The notes under the pieces: generated by a model
The model's input: only the letters and a program-made list of their open reading frames with translations
Told to the model about the DNA's origin: nothing
Databases searched by the model: none
Program-made: the position numbers and the translations under genes
In this document: piece by piece, positions 1 to 11,690 of the stretch
Position numbering within the stretch: the first letter of the stretch is position 1
Layout of the letters: the number at the start of each line of letters is the position of its first letter
Origin: Protopterus annectens
Taxonomy: Eukaryota; Chordata; Ceratodontiformes; Protopteridae
Reading direction: 5' to 3'
Assembly: GCF_019279795.1 (NCBI RefSeq)
Contig: NC_056738.1
Coordinates: forward strand, 476,789,488 to 476,853,487
Length of the DNA: 64,000 nt

Positions 1-10
1 CATTTGTGCT

Positions 11-114
11 GTAACAGAGAGGTGGTTCCCAGCAGCAGACAGCAGCATTGCACTAGACAGTTGTATTGTAGCAGAGAGGTGGTTCACAGCAGCAAACAGC
101 AGCCCTGCACTAAT
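11..114. repeat. Two-copy tandem duplication, period 57 bp
   Basis: The stretch beginning gtaacagagaggtggttc at 11 is repeated with few changes from 68. Both copies contain a cagcagca-type run followed by tgcacta. No coding potential is convincing here. The following 320 bases (to about 430) hold no feature I recognise. Confidence 0.7.
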
Positions 115-439
115 GGGCTATGACGCATTCCACAGCTGTCAGCGCCAAAACATGGACCACACCTCCGCATGTGGTGTTGACGCTATATCCGTAATGGTTA
201 TGCAAAGCTTTAGACTAGTATCACTAGTATCCCAGCATAATGCATCAGAGGTACTTCCTGTAAAACACACCATAGCCTGCTATTGGTTCCCAGCTATGTC
301 CCTATACTGTCAATGCACCTTCCTCAACACCCTGGCATCTATGAAGGTCCAACCCAAGACTGACATAGTAGGAAACTGCAACTACCCCTCCATCTCCTGT
401 GGAAAATAGTCAAGCACCAGTACACTGTCCCAACACTTC

Positions 440-1214
440 ATGCCAGCTCACTCTCACCTTCTTTCAATCCTTCTGTATGCATCCCCTCTACTTTCGAATT
501 TAAACAAGACTGTCCTTAACAAACTCTCAATTTGCTACAACCACATTGCCAGGTTTGCCACTGGGCTGCCTTTTAGGACACATCATTGCATCAATCTAAA
601 TCAGCTTGGGTGGCTTGAACTACCCAGCCTAATCCAGTATAACCAACTGATTATGGCCTATAAAATCCTCTATAATCCGGACAATACTCCTGCACTTAAA
701 AATATTATCACCCCCTATAACAATCCTAGACCACTTCTATCCTCTAACAAACTACTAATTCAGACTAGCAAAATTAATAACACAACCAGTGATTCTCTCT
801 TTGCAAACTCTGTAAATAGATCCTGGAACTCTCTTCCAGCTGATATTACCTTACTTTCCACCTTAGGTTAATTTAAAACTAGACTCAAACAACATTTGTC
901 ACTTAACTGGCTATGTAAATGTATCAAGCCTGGAGAACTCTCTCTAGAATGTGTAAAAATCTGTTAACCAGTTTACTGTGTAATTTAATTTAATCCTGAC
1001 TTGCGCTCAGGATTAACTGTAACCTGTGGAACTTGTTTAACTTGCTTACTTATGTAATCTCTGTAAATAGTCTGTTTGTAATATGTAATGCTGGCATTAT
1101 GTAATGCTGTATCTGCTTACCCTTGGAGCTTTTCTCCCCGGGCCTCCACTGAAAATGGACATGTATCCAGTCAGACTAACACAGTCAACAAATGTAAAAT
1201 AAAATAAAATAAAA
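440..1214 (+). mobile_element. LINE 3' portion (jockey/L2-like ORF2 end plus 3' UTR)
   Basis: The frame from 440 to 871 encodes about 143 residues resembling the segment after the RT in many non-LTR retrotransposons: a GWLELP-like core, a YKIL motif, and near the end a SVNRSWNSLPADI motif, which matches the WNxLP signature of these ORF2 C-termini. A stop interrupts the frame just before the usual FKxxLKxHL ending, which can still be read in the bases after 871. About 340 bp of 3' UTR follow and end in a TAAAA-type tail at about 1195-1214. The last ~95 bp (gagctttt...cctccactg...gtcagacta) recur at 11.59 and 32.87 kb, so this is one family with a recognisable 3' end. The copy is 5' truncated. 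The family name is uncertain. Confidence 0.75.
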
Positions 1215-3613
1215 ATTCATCAGTTCCAATGGCCTGGACTGGTTCATTCTGACCCCCAGTAGAGGATGCAGCAACCTTGACCTGTATTGATTACTTACAT
1301 ATGGGACTGTTGCTTGACTACAGTTGTAAATCCCTATCTGGTCAGATCCAAATATGATGAAATCAACACGGTGCTCAACATCTCACTCATACCCCCCCTG
1401 CAAAGGTAACCACCTTGTAAAATCTCTCCATTGCTGACATTGTAGTCATAAAATCAGGTGTGGATGGTTTCACTGCACCCTTGCCAATGGGAAATAGCTG
1501 CATGACTGTCACATCATACACATATGCAATGCACAAACATGTACATGGATGCATGGTACTAGCCATAGCCAACAGAACAGAGACACTGTCCTCCAAACAC
1601 TGGAAGCCATTTTGATGGACCCTGCCATTACTAAAGTGTACAACAGAAGGAGGACACTGCTGAAGAAAATGGTAGTGTGACAAGACTGGTGAACCCCCTT
1701 CTTAGCCTCAGACACAACTTGGGCTCCCTCATGGAGTCACCTACAGGCAGCAGTGAAGGCAGATTTGCAGCAGACACTGACAACAATCACAAAAGCCTTT
1801 GATAGTTATATCAACAACCTCCACAGCAATAACCACAACTGCTGTGAGTTACTGCACAATGCTGATTCCTATCCTGACACAACAGATATTGGCCACAGTC
1901 TTGCCAACACAGTCAATGCCAGCTTTACCCCTCTCTCTCCCCCCAAGGGGACAATCATAATGGCAGATGAATCCCAGGCACCCAGCATAACTGCAGGTCA
2001 GGTTAGACCTGCATTGTCCACAGGCAAGGATACAGCTTCCATGGGACCCCAACATATCTGTGGCTGTGTTCTACATGACATTCAAGGAGACCTGGTACTA
2101 AATCTGTGTACCCTGGTCAGTCACAACCTCACCTCAGGCTTTGTTCTTCCAAAATGGCACACTGCTACCATCATCCCTCTCCATAAAGGGGTAGCATCTG
2201 CAGACCCTGGGGATTATTGGGCCCTTAGTCTGACAAGCCTACTATGTATGGATATGAGCATATGATCAGGGGCCTGATTGACCAAGATATGGGTGATCTT
2301 CTATCTCTGGACCCCACACAGTTTGACTATGTGAATGGCAGATCATGCCTGCTCAACCTGGTTGACGTCTTTGAGTGAGTCACCAAGGCTGTGTATGACA
2401 ATAAGGCACTGTATACAGGCTTACCTCAATCTGGCCAAGGCTTCTGATACCACATCTCATTCAGGGATTATTGGTAAACCCAACAAACTTGGCATCAACC
2501 CCTATATTAATGGGTAGTTTTCAAATTGGTTCACAGAACACACAGTGTGAGAGTGGCAAACTCCAAGTCAGACTGGCAAGCTGTCATGAATGGGGTCCCA
2601 CAGGGATCAGTACTGGATATTGTCCTGTCCAGCATCTACTTCTCAGGAGTCCAGCCCAAGACAGAGGAACTCTGGCTGGCAAAGATCACAAAGGACTGCA
2701 AGCTGGGAGCTGTCATGAACTCAACAAGTGACATCCTACAGAAAGGCCTCACTGAGACCAATGAGTGGTATGAAAACCATGGCCAGAAGCTTAACACCAC
2801 AAAATGCATCATCATCATCCCCTTTGGTAAAACACTCAGTTCCCTGTAAGTTCTACATCAATGGAAACCCAATGAACACCGTAGGCATTATAAGAGATCT
2901 GGGGACACAGATTGACAACAACTTCTCCTTCAAGCACCACATTGCCACTGTGGTCAGGAAGTCCTTTTATATGGCACATTGCATTACCAAGGATTTTGCA
3001 TCCAGGAAGACAGAAGTAATGATCTATGTCTACTATTCCCTCATTAGACCACTCCCCAAGTATTATGGCCCATTTGCCATGTACCTCACTGGAGACCTGC
3101 TACAGCTGGAGAAGCCACAGAAGCATCTCACAAAGGGTTCCTAGGCATTAAACATACATCCTACACAGACAGATTCAGAAGACCCAAGCTATTCTCGGTG
3201 CCATATCACCTAATTAGCATCTATCTGTGCTTGACTTACAAAGCCATGTCTGACCCAGCTGGTTTAGAAATGCTAAATATAAATCCATCCACACCACACA
3301 CTGTAGGGACCTCTATGTCTTTACCACAATCACCACAACATGCTGGTGCTTCAGGTCCCTCACCAAGAGACTGCACATGGCCTGGAATACACTTCCCATA
3401 CATGTCATGCAGAGCACCTAGCTGACCCTGTTCCAGAGAAATCTTGATGAGTGGATGGGTAATAGACAGTTTAACCCAAGGATCACTGCACTGGCTATAC
3501 TTGATACAGTCACTGAGATGTAACATTGGGTGGCACAGTGACAGGGCCCTTCCATGTGCTAGGCTTGTTAAGGCTCCTGGGCCATTAACTACTACACACA
3601 TGTGAACCTATAA
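1215..3613 (+). mobile_element. CR1/L2-type LINE, copy 1 (degraded ORF2 to 3' end)
   Basis: Non-LTR reverse transcriptase pieces lie in order on the plus strand, in shifting frames. From 1753 to 2265 there is a linker and the RT fingers, with KWHTATIIPLHKG and a DPGDYW motif like the usual DPxNYRPISLTS. From about 2290 to 2370 there is a QFDYVNGRSCLLNLVDVFE-like block. At about 2590 the GVPQGSVL motif is clear. At 2690-2800 an ILQKGLTETNEWYENHG block follows the place where FADD should be, and that catalytic box is lost. From 2850 to 3430 the C-terminal region runs on. The 3' end at about 3526-3613 (gctaggcttgt..ggctcc..gggccatta) is shared with copies at 45.5 and 49.1 kb. Frameshifts and stops make it a pseudogene. 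The 5' boundary is a guess. Confidence 0.8.
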
Positions 3614-4163
3614 ATGGAATGACATCAGCAGGACTGATAAAGTAGTGCAGTGGGTGTTTAACCTATCAAAATACTTTGTCCTACAAACAGACACTTGCCA
3701 GATATGAGATTAGAACCCCTACCTAACTAGCGATTTGTACCATAGTGTTATGCAGTTACCACATGCACTACAGAGCTTACTGGGCTAAGACTTGGCCAAA
3801 GGTGCTGATATGGAGAATGACATCAGCAGGACTAATAAAGAAGGGCAGTGGGTGGGTGGGAAACATATCAAAATACTTCTACTTACAAACATACATATCC
3901 ACACACACATTTGCCAGATACAAGAGTAGAACCCCTGCCAAACTAGTCATTTGTACTAAAGTGTTAAGCCTTTATCACATACACTACTGAGCTTACAGGG
4001 TTGACAACCGGCCAAGGTTGCTGATAAGGAACTGACATCATCTAGACTGATAAGGTGGGGCATTGTGAAGTGTTGTGGGTGGGAATGGCATAAAACTGTT
4101 TCACCTATAAACAAACAGACAACTCCCTCAGTCTTGCACACACAAGTGTCACACACGTGCGTG

Positions 4164-4181
4164 CACACACACACACACACA

Positions 4182-4251
<70 letters not shown>

Positions 4252-4256
4252 CACAC
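4164..4256. repeat. CA microsatellite
   Basis: A nearly pure CA dinucleotide run inside the third unit of the 3.6-5.0 kb tandem array, with one TA and one CG interruption. Confidence 0.98.
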
Positions 4257-4447
4257 TTCTACATTGGCCACAACTGAGATTAGAACTCCTACCTAACTAG
4301 TTATTTGTACTATCATGTTATGCAGTTATCACACATGCCACAGAGCTTATGAGGCCGAGGCCTGAATGAAGGTACTTCTAAGATGACTGATATCTGCAGG
4401 ACTGCTAAAGTAGTGGGTTCGAATGGAACAAAAAGCTTTTAGTTGTG

Positions 4448-4449
<2 letters not shown>

Positions 4450-4520
<71 letters not shown>

Positions 4521-4521
4521 C
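4450..4521. repeat. CA microsatellite
   Basis: A CA run at the equivalent place of the fourth array unit, directly after 'agcttttagttgtga'. A single CG interruption lies near its right end. Confidence 0.98.
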
Positions 4522-4727
4522 TTTACATTTGTCAGGACTAAGATTAGAACTCCTACATAACTGGTTATTTGTACTATCATGTTATGCAGTTATTGCATGT
4601 GCCACAGAGCTTATAAAGCTGAGGCCTCATGGAAGGCACTTGTAAGATGACTGATATATGCAGGACTGCTAAAGTAGGGGAAGGGGAAGTGTACTGGGTT
4701 AGAATGGACCCAAAAGCTTTTAGTTGT

Positions 4728-4730
<3 letters not shown>

Positions 4731-4819
<89 letters not shown>
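4731..4819. repeat. CA microsatellite
   Basis: A pure CA run of about 89 bp in the fifth array unit, again directly after 'agcttttagttgtaa'. The same position in successive units shows the tract was carried along when the unit was duplicated. Confidence 0.98.
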
Positions 4820-4821
<2 letters not shown>

Positions 4822-5000
4822 TTACATTTGCCAAAACTGAGAATAGAATTCCTACCAAACTAATTATTTGTACTATAATGTCATAGAGTTATCGCATGCA
4901 CCACAGAGCGTATGTGGCTGGCCTAACAAAAGTGACTTCTACGGTGACAAACATCTTCAGGACTGCTAAGTTGGGGCAATGGAAAGTGCACTGGGTGGGG

Positions 5001-7284
5001 AAGGCCTGCTCATTCCTAGATCCTACTGATATTTTTCTAAGTGTATAAGCATGCTCAGTGTGTCCTTCTATAGTACATGTGGGAATCAATTCCAGGGGTT
5101 GTTGCACTCCAGTCTGGTTTGTTTTGTGCTATGGCAATACCTCTTAACCTGTTGATGCATGATATCTGGAGATAATCTATCAAATGTGGGAACAATGGGC
5201 CATACAATGATTCTGCCAATTCCACTCAGTAATGTATGGGTTGCAAGGGTTACAGGGCTGGTTTTAGCAGACATCTGTCATATATGCCATTTGACACTGT
5301 CATGCATTATTTCAGTACCTGGTGACATACCCCCTCAGATCATCACAGTGATTTACCAGAGGAATACAGGATGGATGATGCACACAAAAGGTTTATGGGC
5401 CAAATGCTATGCATTCTTGCACTATACAGCCTGTTGAGGGGTGTGCCTACAAGCAATTGACTGCTGTTGCTGTGGAAATGGTCCAGCACCTTGTTGATAT
5501 TTTACAGTGGTGGAATCTCTGTGCATTAGTGTTCTGGCTTGGTCTGATTTACAGTCCACAGTTGGGTAATATAAGTAAGAAAGGATCAGGGTGACAGGCA
5601 GACTCCAGATAGATTTGTTGGGGATAGGATATGTGGGGGGGTGCGCCCTGGGCAGATTGCCTATAGCTACCAGTACTTTGCATTGGGCTCTCCTCAATGG
5701 TTAACTACACTTGGAGGGTCTTGTGTGTGCCAGACTGTTTGACCAGCCTGGAGGTGTGTGTTTGTCACACATATATGTATGGCCCATCTCATTTTGCTTG
5801 GATGACCACATGTTGGGGTCAGGATGTTGCATAGGATGAGAGATCAGGGAAGGGTGTGTTACTCCCCATGGTTGTGGCCCAGGGTTCTGTGGGTACAGAC
5901 ATGTCACCATCTTCCAGGGTTAGGCCTGCCTGCAGTGAGTGCATTCCCATGTTTAAATTCCTAGCCCTGCCTGTCAACTGTATAGAGTATCACAGAATGT
6001 CCACATCCATGACTCATATAGCTTGCTGGTTACCCAAACAAGTGTGGTTTTCCAGAAAAAGTGTTTTGCAAGTCACTCAGGGTTAATGTCAGATATTATA
6101 CACAGTTGGCATTGCAGTTTCAGACTTCGTACCCATCAGACATTCCATGTTATTAAAAATCATTCCATCAACTTGATAGCATTATTAGAGCAGTATTTCA
6201 CAGGTGTTCTTCTCTTTGGACCTTCATCACCCCATTATTCATGGCTTTGTCACAATTTCTGGCTTCCTGAGGCTAGCAGGTTTGCTCCTAGCAGTTGTCA
6301 GCATGGCCTTGCTTTGCATTTGAGGACTATGTTATGTTGGTGTTGTGGACCCCTTGACAGTCTAAAAAGGGCACTGTGGGTGAGGCATAGGCATTTGCCA
6401 GAGGCCTATAGGCCAGGTGTGACAGATGCGTGCCATCAAGGCAGTGCATTCTGATGATCATATGTTCCCAGGATGCCGGCAGGAGACACCCCTGGGATAG
6501 CACCAGTAAGTTGACTGTGGGTGTTACTGACAATTGCTTTCTGTTACTATTGCGCCATCACTCTGGGTGACAGTTGGATGCTACTTAAGTCTAGAAACAT
6601 GTTACTGCATTTCTATGGGACTATGGAGGGGTGACACGACTGTACACGATACACATCTGCACAGACTGTGCTGATATTTGCTTAACATTTTGGTCCTCTG
6701 TAGCATAGTGGTGTGCCCTATCTTTCAGACTACAGACATCACAGTATCAACCACAGGTCATATTGTTCTGGCATAGACATTTGTAGTTTCAGACTTCTTA
6801 CCTTTCAAAGCCATACTGCCACTGCCAGGGGTTGGTGGTGGGTATGGGACCCCCACTTTGACATCCATGCATGTGATTTATGACCCCCCAGTTGTTTGGC
6901 TCACCACATATACTGCAGTGGCATTTGTCGACTAGGGTGGTTGCATGTTGTGTGTAGGGCAGTATTAGGAATATATATCCTGCTGTCCCACAGAGCTGTC
7001 AGTTGTCTGCTGCTATCCCAATTAGCCACCCCATTCTCCTTACATGCTTGATCAATACCGTAGATACACTATCAGAAAATTCCACACCATTATTTTAATT
7101 TGTTACAGAGACTGGCTTCCCTTGTGCCTGCAGCTGTTGTGAGGGTGTTGCTTGAGGGCTGACTATGTCGGATGCACACAATACACTGCCTATACATGAT
7201 CAGGTATAGGTGGTGTGATGTTTGGCATCCATTTTATTGTATGTGCGAGTCAGAGAGAGAGAGAGAGAGAGAGATCAGTCCCTG
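5001..7284. other. Unassigned intergenic stretch
   Basis: Only short open frames without recognisable domains occur on either strand. A GA microsatellite lies at about 7254-7274. The stretch could include the non-coding part or the second (Myb-like) gene of the Harbinger element at 7.3-8.5 kb, but I could not find a Myb-like helix pattern. Confidence 0.5.
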
Positions 7285-8465
7285 GGGTCCTACAGCATCA
7301 GTGTATGTGCTGTGCATTGCCTCTTTGCCAAGGCCAGGGCATACTGGGAACACCTCCATCTGCCTACAGGAGCAGGCTCAGAATGTTCCTCCTCCAAGTC
7401 CCTCTGTGCCTGTGGAGGCCTTGGCAATGGTGGGGGGCTGTGAGGCCCTTCCCCAATTTGTTCCTGCTGCAGCTATTTGCACAAGATCATATTGTGTAGC
7501 ATGGTACATACTATGACCATGTGTGCACATGTGGCTGGACAGTACTGCAAGGCTCCACCGGATATGTCAAGGCAGCGGAACCGTGATGTGAGCATCCCAA
7601 ACACATGCTCTATAATGATCCTGGTTTGTGCGTGTGCCTCATTATGGTGTTCTTGTGTGGGTGTGTGTGCATTTCTGATTTGTGTCATCATCCATGGCTC
7701 CAGTGCATAGCCAGCATCCCCCCTAAATGGCCATATGGGATGTACTCATGACAAACCACTGATACAGCTGTGAGAAATGCCAGATGTGGGAGTCATGATA
7801 GCTTCCAGGCCTGCCAGCACACACATTCATGATAATGCCTTGGGCATCACAGATGACCTGGCAGTTAATGGAGTGGAACCCCTTGCAGTTTATGTAGACC
7901 CTACCCTGGTCACCAGGTGGTGCTTTGATGTGGATGTGCATGCAGTCTATGGCACCCAGTACCTCTGGGTAGTCTGCTACATGGTGGAAGAGACCCATAT
8001 TGCGGGTCCTCTCTTCATGGGTGGTGAGGAATTTAATGTGCTCCTCGGCACGTGGTTGCATAACATCCAGGAGATGGTGGAGTATCCTGGATGCAGATAA
8101 CTGTGAGATCCCCATGATATCCCCAGTTGGTCTTTGGAAAGTACCTGTAGCTAGTATTCTTAGAGCTACACATACCTTTGTATCCACTGGGATGGGTTCC
8201 CCTCTGTTTGTTCTGGATGTGAGGCGAGGCCTTCACAGCTCCACAATTTGCTGCAGTATGTCCCTGTCCACCCTGTAGCAAATTGTGGAGCTGTGAAGGC
8301 CTCACCTCACAGCTCCACAATTCCCTGCAGTATGTCCCTGTCCACCCTGTAGTGCTGTACTATCTCCAGATCATGTAGCCCCTGGTAGGTTACTCTGGGC
8401 CTGAACACTCTTCTCCTCCTCCTTGGTCTGAAGTAGTCTTCAGCATTATCCTCCTCACCACCCTC
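7285..8465 (-). pseudogene. PIF/Harbinger transposase (HARBI1-like DDE nuclease), broken
   Basis: Read on the minus strand, the N-terminus (about 8465-8320) is rich in charged residues and has an RPRRRRRVFRPR stretch. The body (8187-7723) follows with an HTH-like region, then GAIDCMHIHIKAP containing the first catalytic Asp, then NCKGFHSINCQVICD and RPGSYHDSHIW containing the second Asp. After a frameshift near 7735-7740 the frame continues with GDAGYALEPWMMT and RIIIEHVFGMLTSRFRCL, which carries the catalytic Glu, and LHNMILC. A stop at 7473 is followed by an in-frame acidic tail to about 7290. Total length near 390 codons fits the family. A duplication and inversion at 8222-8350 disturbs the N-terminal part. 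Terminal inverted repeats were not found. Confidence 0.88.
8222..8309. repeat. Inverted duplication inside the Harbinger gene
   Basis: The 31 bp from 8222 (gaggcgaggccttcacagct...) reappear as their reverse complement ending at 8309, with one mismatch and a spacer of about 25 bp. In addition, the stretch 'gcagtatgtccctgtccacc' occurs twice in direct order (about 8253 and 8325). The result is a fold-back that breaks the transposase frame. Confidence 0.9.
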
Positions 8466-8733
8466 AGCCTCTTGCACATACTGGTAAATCAGTGTGACTG
8501 CAGCCTTAACATTTTCTGTTAGTTTTGTCAGTTAAACTTCCCCTGAATGTGTACACCTATGGTGCAGAGTTTGTGGGAAAAAGCAGACTGAAAGGTGTTT
8601 GCATAGTTTATAGTGGTGTGCTGCAGATGCTGCCTGTGTGATTGGCTGAGTATGATACATTCCACCTGCCAGTTATATTACTTGTACTTGAGTGCCTCCA
8701 TTCTGCTATTTCCCTTTTTTTTCTTGTTCCACT

Positions 8734-8968
8734 TGCCATTTCCTGTTTTTTTCTATTTTTGTGGTTTAAATCCTGGTGCATGCCATGCACACCCATTTAT
8801 GCAAGGTAAACAAGGCTATACAGCCCCGGACACACACCCTTGCCTACATATACACAGTGCTGCCATTTCCTGTTTATTTTTTTAAGACCTGGTGCGCGTC
8901 GAGCACACCTATTTAGTTGGAGTGAACAAAGCTATATAGCTTCAGACACAGCCCCTTGCTTACCTGGG
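8734..8968. repeat. Diverged 127 bp tandem duplication
   Basis: Both copies start with tgccatttcctgttt (8734 and 8861). They continue with a 'cctggtgc' segment, 'acaa(g)gctata' and a 'gacaca...ccttgc' segment. The copies are well diverged, so the duplication is old. No gene is seen. Confidence 0.75.
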
Positions 8969-9445
8969 CTTAGCTAAGTGCAAACCTGAGCAATAGTGCT
9001 CCAATGTGCTTACAGCAAGCCTGATACACCCCCTTTGGATGTCATTTACCTCTCATGCTTATACATCCATATTAGAGCACCTTAACTCATTTGCATACCC
9101 CCACTACCTTACTCCATGGATAATTCACTCACACTGAGCCTTTTCCCTTAGCAACCAGTGTTCCCTGGTATTGTTTTCATTCTGCATGCCATTGACTATA
9201 ATGGCAAAATGCAGATTACCCTGAAAATTGCTTTTCACATTTTTTTTTATTTTAGACATGATCCCGTTTGCGTGCCACTGCCCTATGCTTAAACGTCCAA
9301 GATCAGCCAAAACTAAAAATAAACATTCTATTTTATAAAATTTAAAATATTTTTCATGCCAATGGACATATATTTGGGCATTGGCATGCCTACTAAATAA
9401 AATGCATACTTTCATTTGAGCTGTCATTACTCCATTTTTTTATTT

Positions 9446-9484
9446 GCAGAAATGTATTCAGCTACTAGCTGAATACATTTCTGC
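9446..9484. repeat. Perfect 39 bp palindrome (19 bp arms, 1 nt centre)
   Basis: Arms gcagaaatgtattcagcta (9446-9464) and its exact reverse complement (9466-9484) are separated by a single c. The arms are not extended by neighbouring bases. The surrounding sequence (8970-10000) shows no gene; transcription through it would give a tight hairpin with almost no loop. Confidence 0.95.
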
Positions 9485-10029
9485 TTTGCACACTGTTCAG
9501 GCACAGACAACTGCCTGCTTACTGGATTGCTAATTCACCTCATTTGCATGATGTTCACCAGCAAATGAAGAAATTAGCATAAAGCAGTGGTGTCCATGCA
9601 GGAATAGTGTAGGAGTGCTTATACACATCCTGGGAGCCTAATCCTGAATCGCTTGGTGGACATATTGCGTGCAGCAGCTCCTGTACTATTTCAACACTTC
9701 GTATAGGGTTTAATGAATCCTGGTGAGAATCATTTCTAATACATACAAATAAATACTTTATTTTATCTAGTATCCATAAATACTGGTGTTACTGAAACAA
9801 TTCAAGCATGCCTACATAGTTGACCCCATAGGCTTTATGTTAAGTTCATGTATTTTATTTCAAACTGTTTGAAAATTGTACACAGCATATATATCCAATT
9901 CTATATTTATAAGTACAAAATAAGATCTGCAAATAAAGGTTAATTTCCCTCAGTACCCTATCACTTTTATACTTTTATTTTTGAATCTTTATCTTTTTGC
10001 CACTGTCTACAAATATAACATAAGTAACA

Positions 10030-10330
10030 GTGGGGGGAACAGGGCATCCCTGCCTGGTTCCACTTTGCAAATGCTGACTGTCAAACTGGATACACACCCT
10101 CCCCTAAAAAATCTTGCTGTCAACCGAACAGCCTCCTTATTCACATAATTATTTTGCTAAGAAACTGAGAAGCTGCCACTGTCCTACTCATTAAATGTCA
10201 CCTGACTGTAAAATGCTTCACTGCATCATTCCACAGCAGAAGCAATGTTTCCCTGTACCCCTCTTCTCCCTTCAACATCCCCGTTATACTCATGTTCCCA
10301 TTGTTTGCCTATCCCCCACAATCAGGGTTA
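10030..10330 (-). pseudogene. Tx1/L1-like LINE reverse transcriptase remnant
   Basis: On the minus strand, at about 10095-10040, the frame reads LQSGTRQGCP, the RT motif typical of the L1/Tx1 lineage (GTRQGCPLSPLLF). A weak IRRLFG / FLGEGV stretch lies upstream of it in another frame. Everything downstream is lost. This short remnant is independent of the CR1/L2-like LINEs, whose equivalent motif is GVPQGS. Confidence 0.6.
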
Positions 10331-10339
10331 GCACTTGTT

Positions 10340-11580
10340 TTACCACACATTAGTAAGGCGGTAACAGTGCGTTACTGAAGGATTGACTGTATACATTATC
10401 TATAATCTCAACAAAGATGGACTTCCTTGACACAGTAGCTATGTAGCATTATTATGCAGTAAGTGTTTTGAAGCAAAAACATTAATGACCTACAATATAC
10501 TACAATGTAACTCGAAATGACATAGGTAAAGAAGGATTTTGAAGTAAGGACTGCAGCATCAATGTAATCTCTACTACACAATGGGTTAAAATTCTTTATG
10601 ATTTGCAAGTAATCACTTAATGAGGATGTTTTAGAGAAAAAGCCTCCTTGCTGCTACCAAAACTGTAAGTTCAGTTGTACTATTAAAGTGAGATGTTAAG
10701 CTATCAGAAGTCATGCATTCAAGTAACTGTATCAAGGATACACCAATGAAAACAACTGCCTCATAATAGCATTGCAAAATAATGGATCACACCTCATACA
10801 TACTTAATCAGACTTGTTAATTGAGTACAATGGCAGGAATGTAAAGTCACTATCTGCTGTCAAGACAGATGGAGAGGCTCATGCAAAACACTTTATAGGT
10901 TCTTAACTCAACAGGCTGTAAGCAGAAAGAAATGTAAAGTTCTACCAAAAATGCAGTAATGCTTTATTAAATATCCACGAGGAAAAGGAGAAACATTTAA
11001 CCGGGTTCCAAAGAAATGGTGACAGAGCTGATACTCAAAATAAAACAAAACGGGGTTACTTGAAAGGCAAAGTTGTCAAATAAATGAGGAAATGTATAAC
11101 AGCCACCTACATGGGATCACTCCAAACTATCAGCATCAATCTTATCACTTTCAACAATGCATGACTCTATGAATGTCCGCAGAAAGACACTTTGTGAGCA
11201 CACAGTTAACCTATCTAATACATCAGGGAAACCAATTCACAGATCATCTGTTCATCCTTCATCTGACTTTCACTTTTACCGTATAACTGTTCTACCCTCA
11301 TGTCTGTCAAGAAACTAACAATATTACATGTGCAATTGTCTGACCATCCGATGACTATAAAGTGGGCTGCAGTGTGTGCCTATTCTGCTTTATGTAACCT
11401 CATTTCTCACATGACTGCATATTTTCACTTCATCATCACGTATCACTTTTCAGATGGCTGTATATTTTTGTGCTTCATCTTTGAGTAAATTGCAAATAAT
11501 CTAAATAGTTATTTTTTTTCATATCAAAATAAGTACATATGTATACTCAGCCAAGCAACCTGTTAATTGTTTTTTACAAA
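10340..11580. other. AT-rich stretch without recognisable features
   Basis: No open frame of note and no repeat that I recognise elsewhere in the window. Confidence 0.5.
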
Positions 11581-11584
11581 TGTA

Positions 11585-11690
11585 TCTTCTAGAGCTTTTT
11601 TCCTTGGGCCTCCACTGGAAAAGGACATTTTCCTTGCCAATTTAAACTTTCCCAGTAAAGAAACGCAATACATAAATATATAAAAAATTA
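11585..11690 (+). mobile_element. LINE 3' end fragment (same family as 440-1214)
   Basis: The sequence gagcttttttccttgggcc, followed by tccactggaaaaggacatt and an A-rich tail with ataaata repeats, matches the 3' terminal segment of the LINE at about 1125-1214. Only the 3' terminal part is recognisable. It lies about 170 bp before the start of the giant satellite array. Confidence 0.65.

Larger units (their letters stand above)
3616..5000. repeat. Tandem array of about 5.5 units with tRNA-like boxes and CA tracts
   Basis: The block 'gacatcagcaggact' with variants recurs at about 3618, 3815, 4030, 4383, 4646 and 4945. Each unit continues through a conserved 'tagaacycctac..aactag' segment, 'atttgtacta', 'atgcagttat' and 'acagagctta'. 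Unit lengths (about 198, 214, 354, 263 and 299 bp) differ mainly because the last units contain long CA runs. On the minus strand the units read like a tRNA-derived SINE: a GGGGTTCTAATCTC box-B-like element follows AGCTCTGTRGYGCATG. The array starts directly behind the LINE 3' end at 3613. It may be a tandemly multiplied SINE; this is inference from the box-like sequences. Confidence 0.75.

Noticed and set aside
113-409. 98-codon frame near the left edge
   Set aside because: No recognisable motif, and the composition is like the surrounding repeat DNA.
4065-4886. Open frames of alternating Thr-His or Cys-Val
   Set aside because: Translations of CA microsatellites.
7172-7516. Plus-strand frames across the GA microsatellite
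   Set aside because: They run through the microsatellite and lie antisense to the Harbinger C-terminus.
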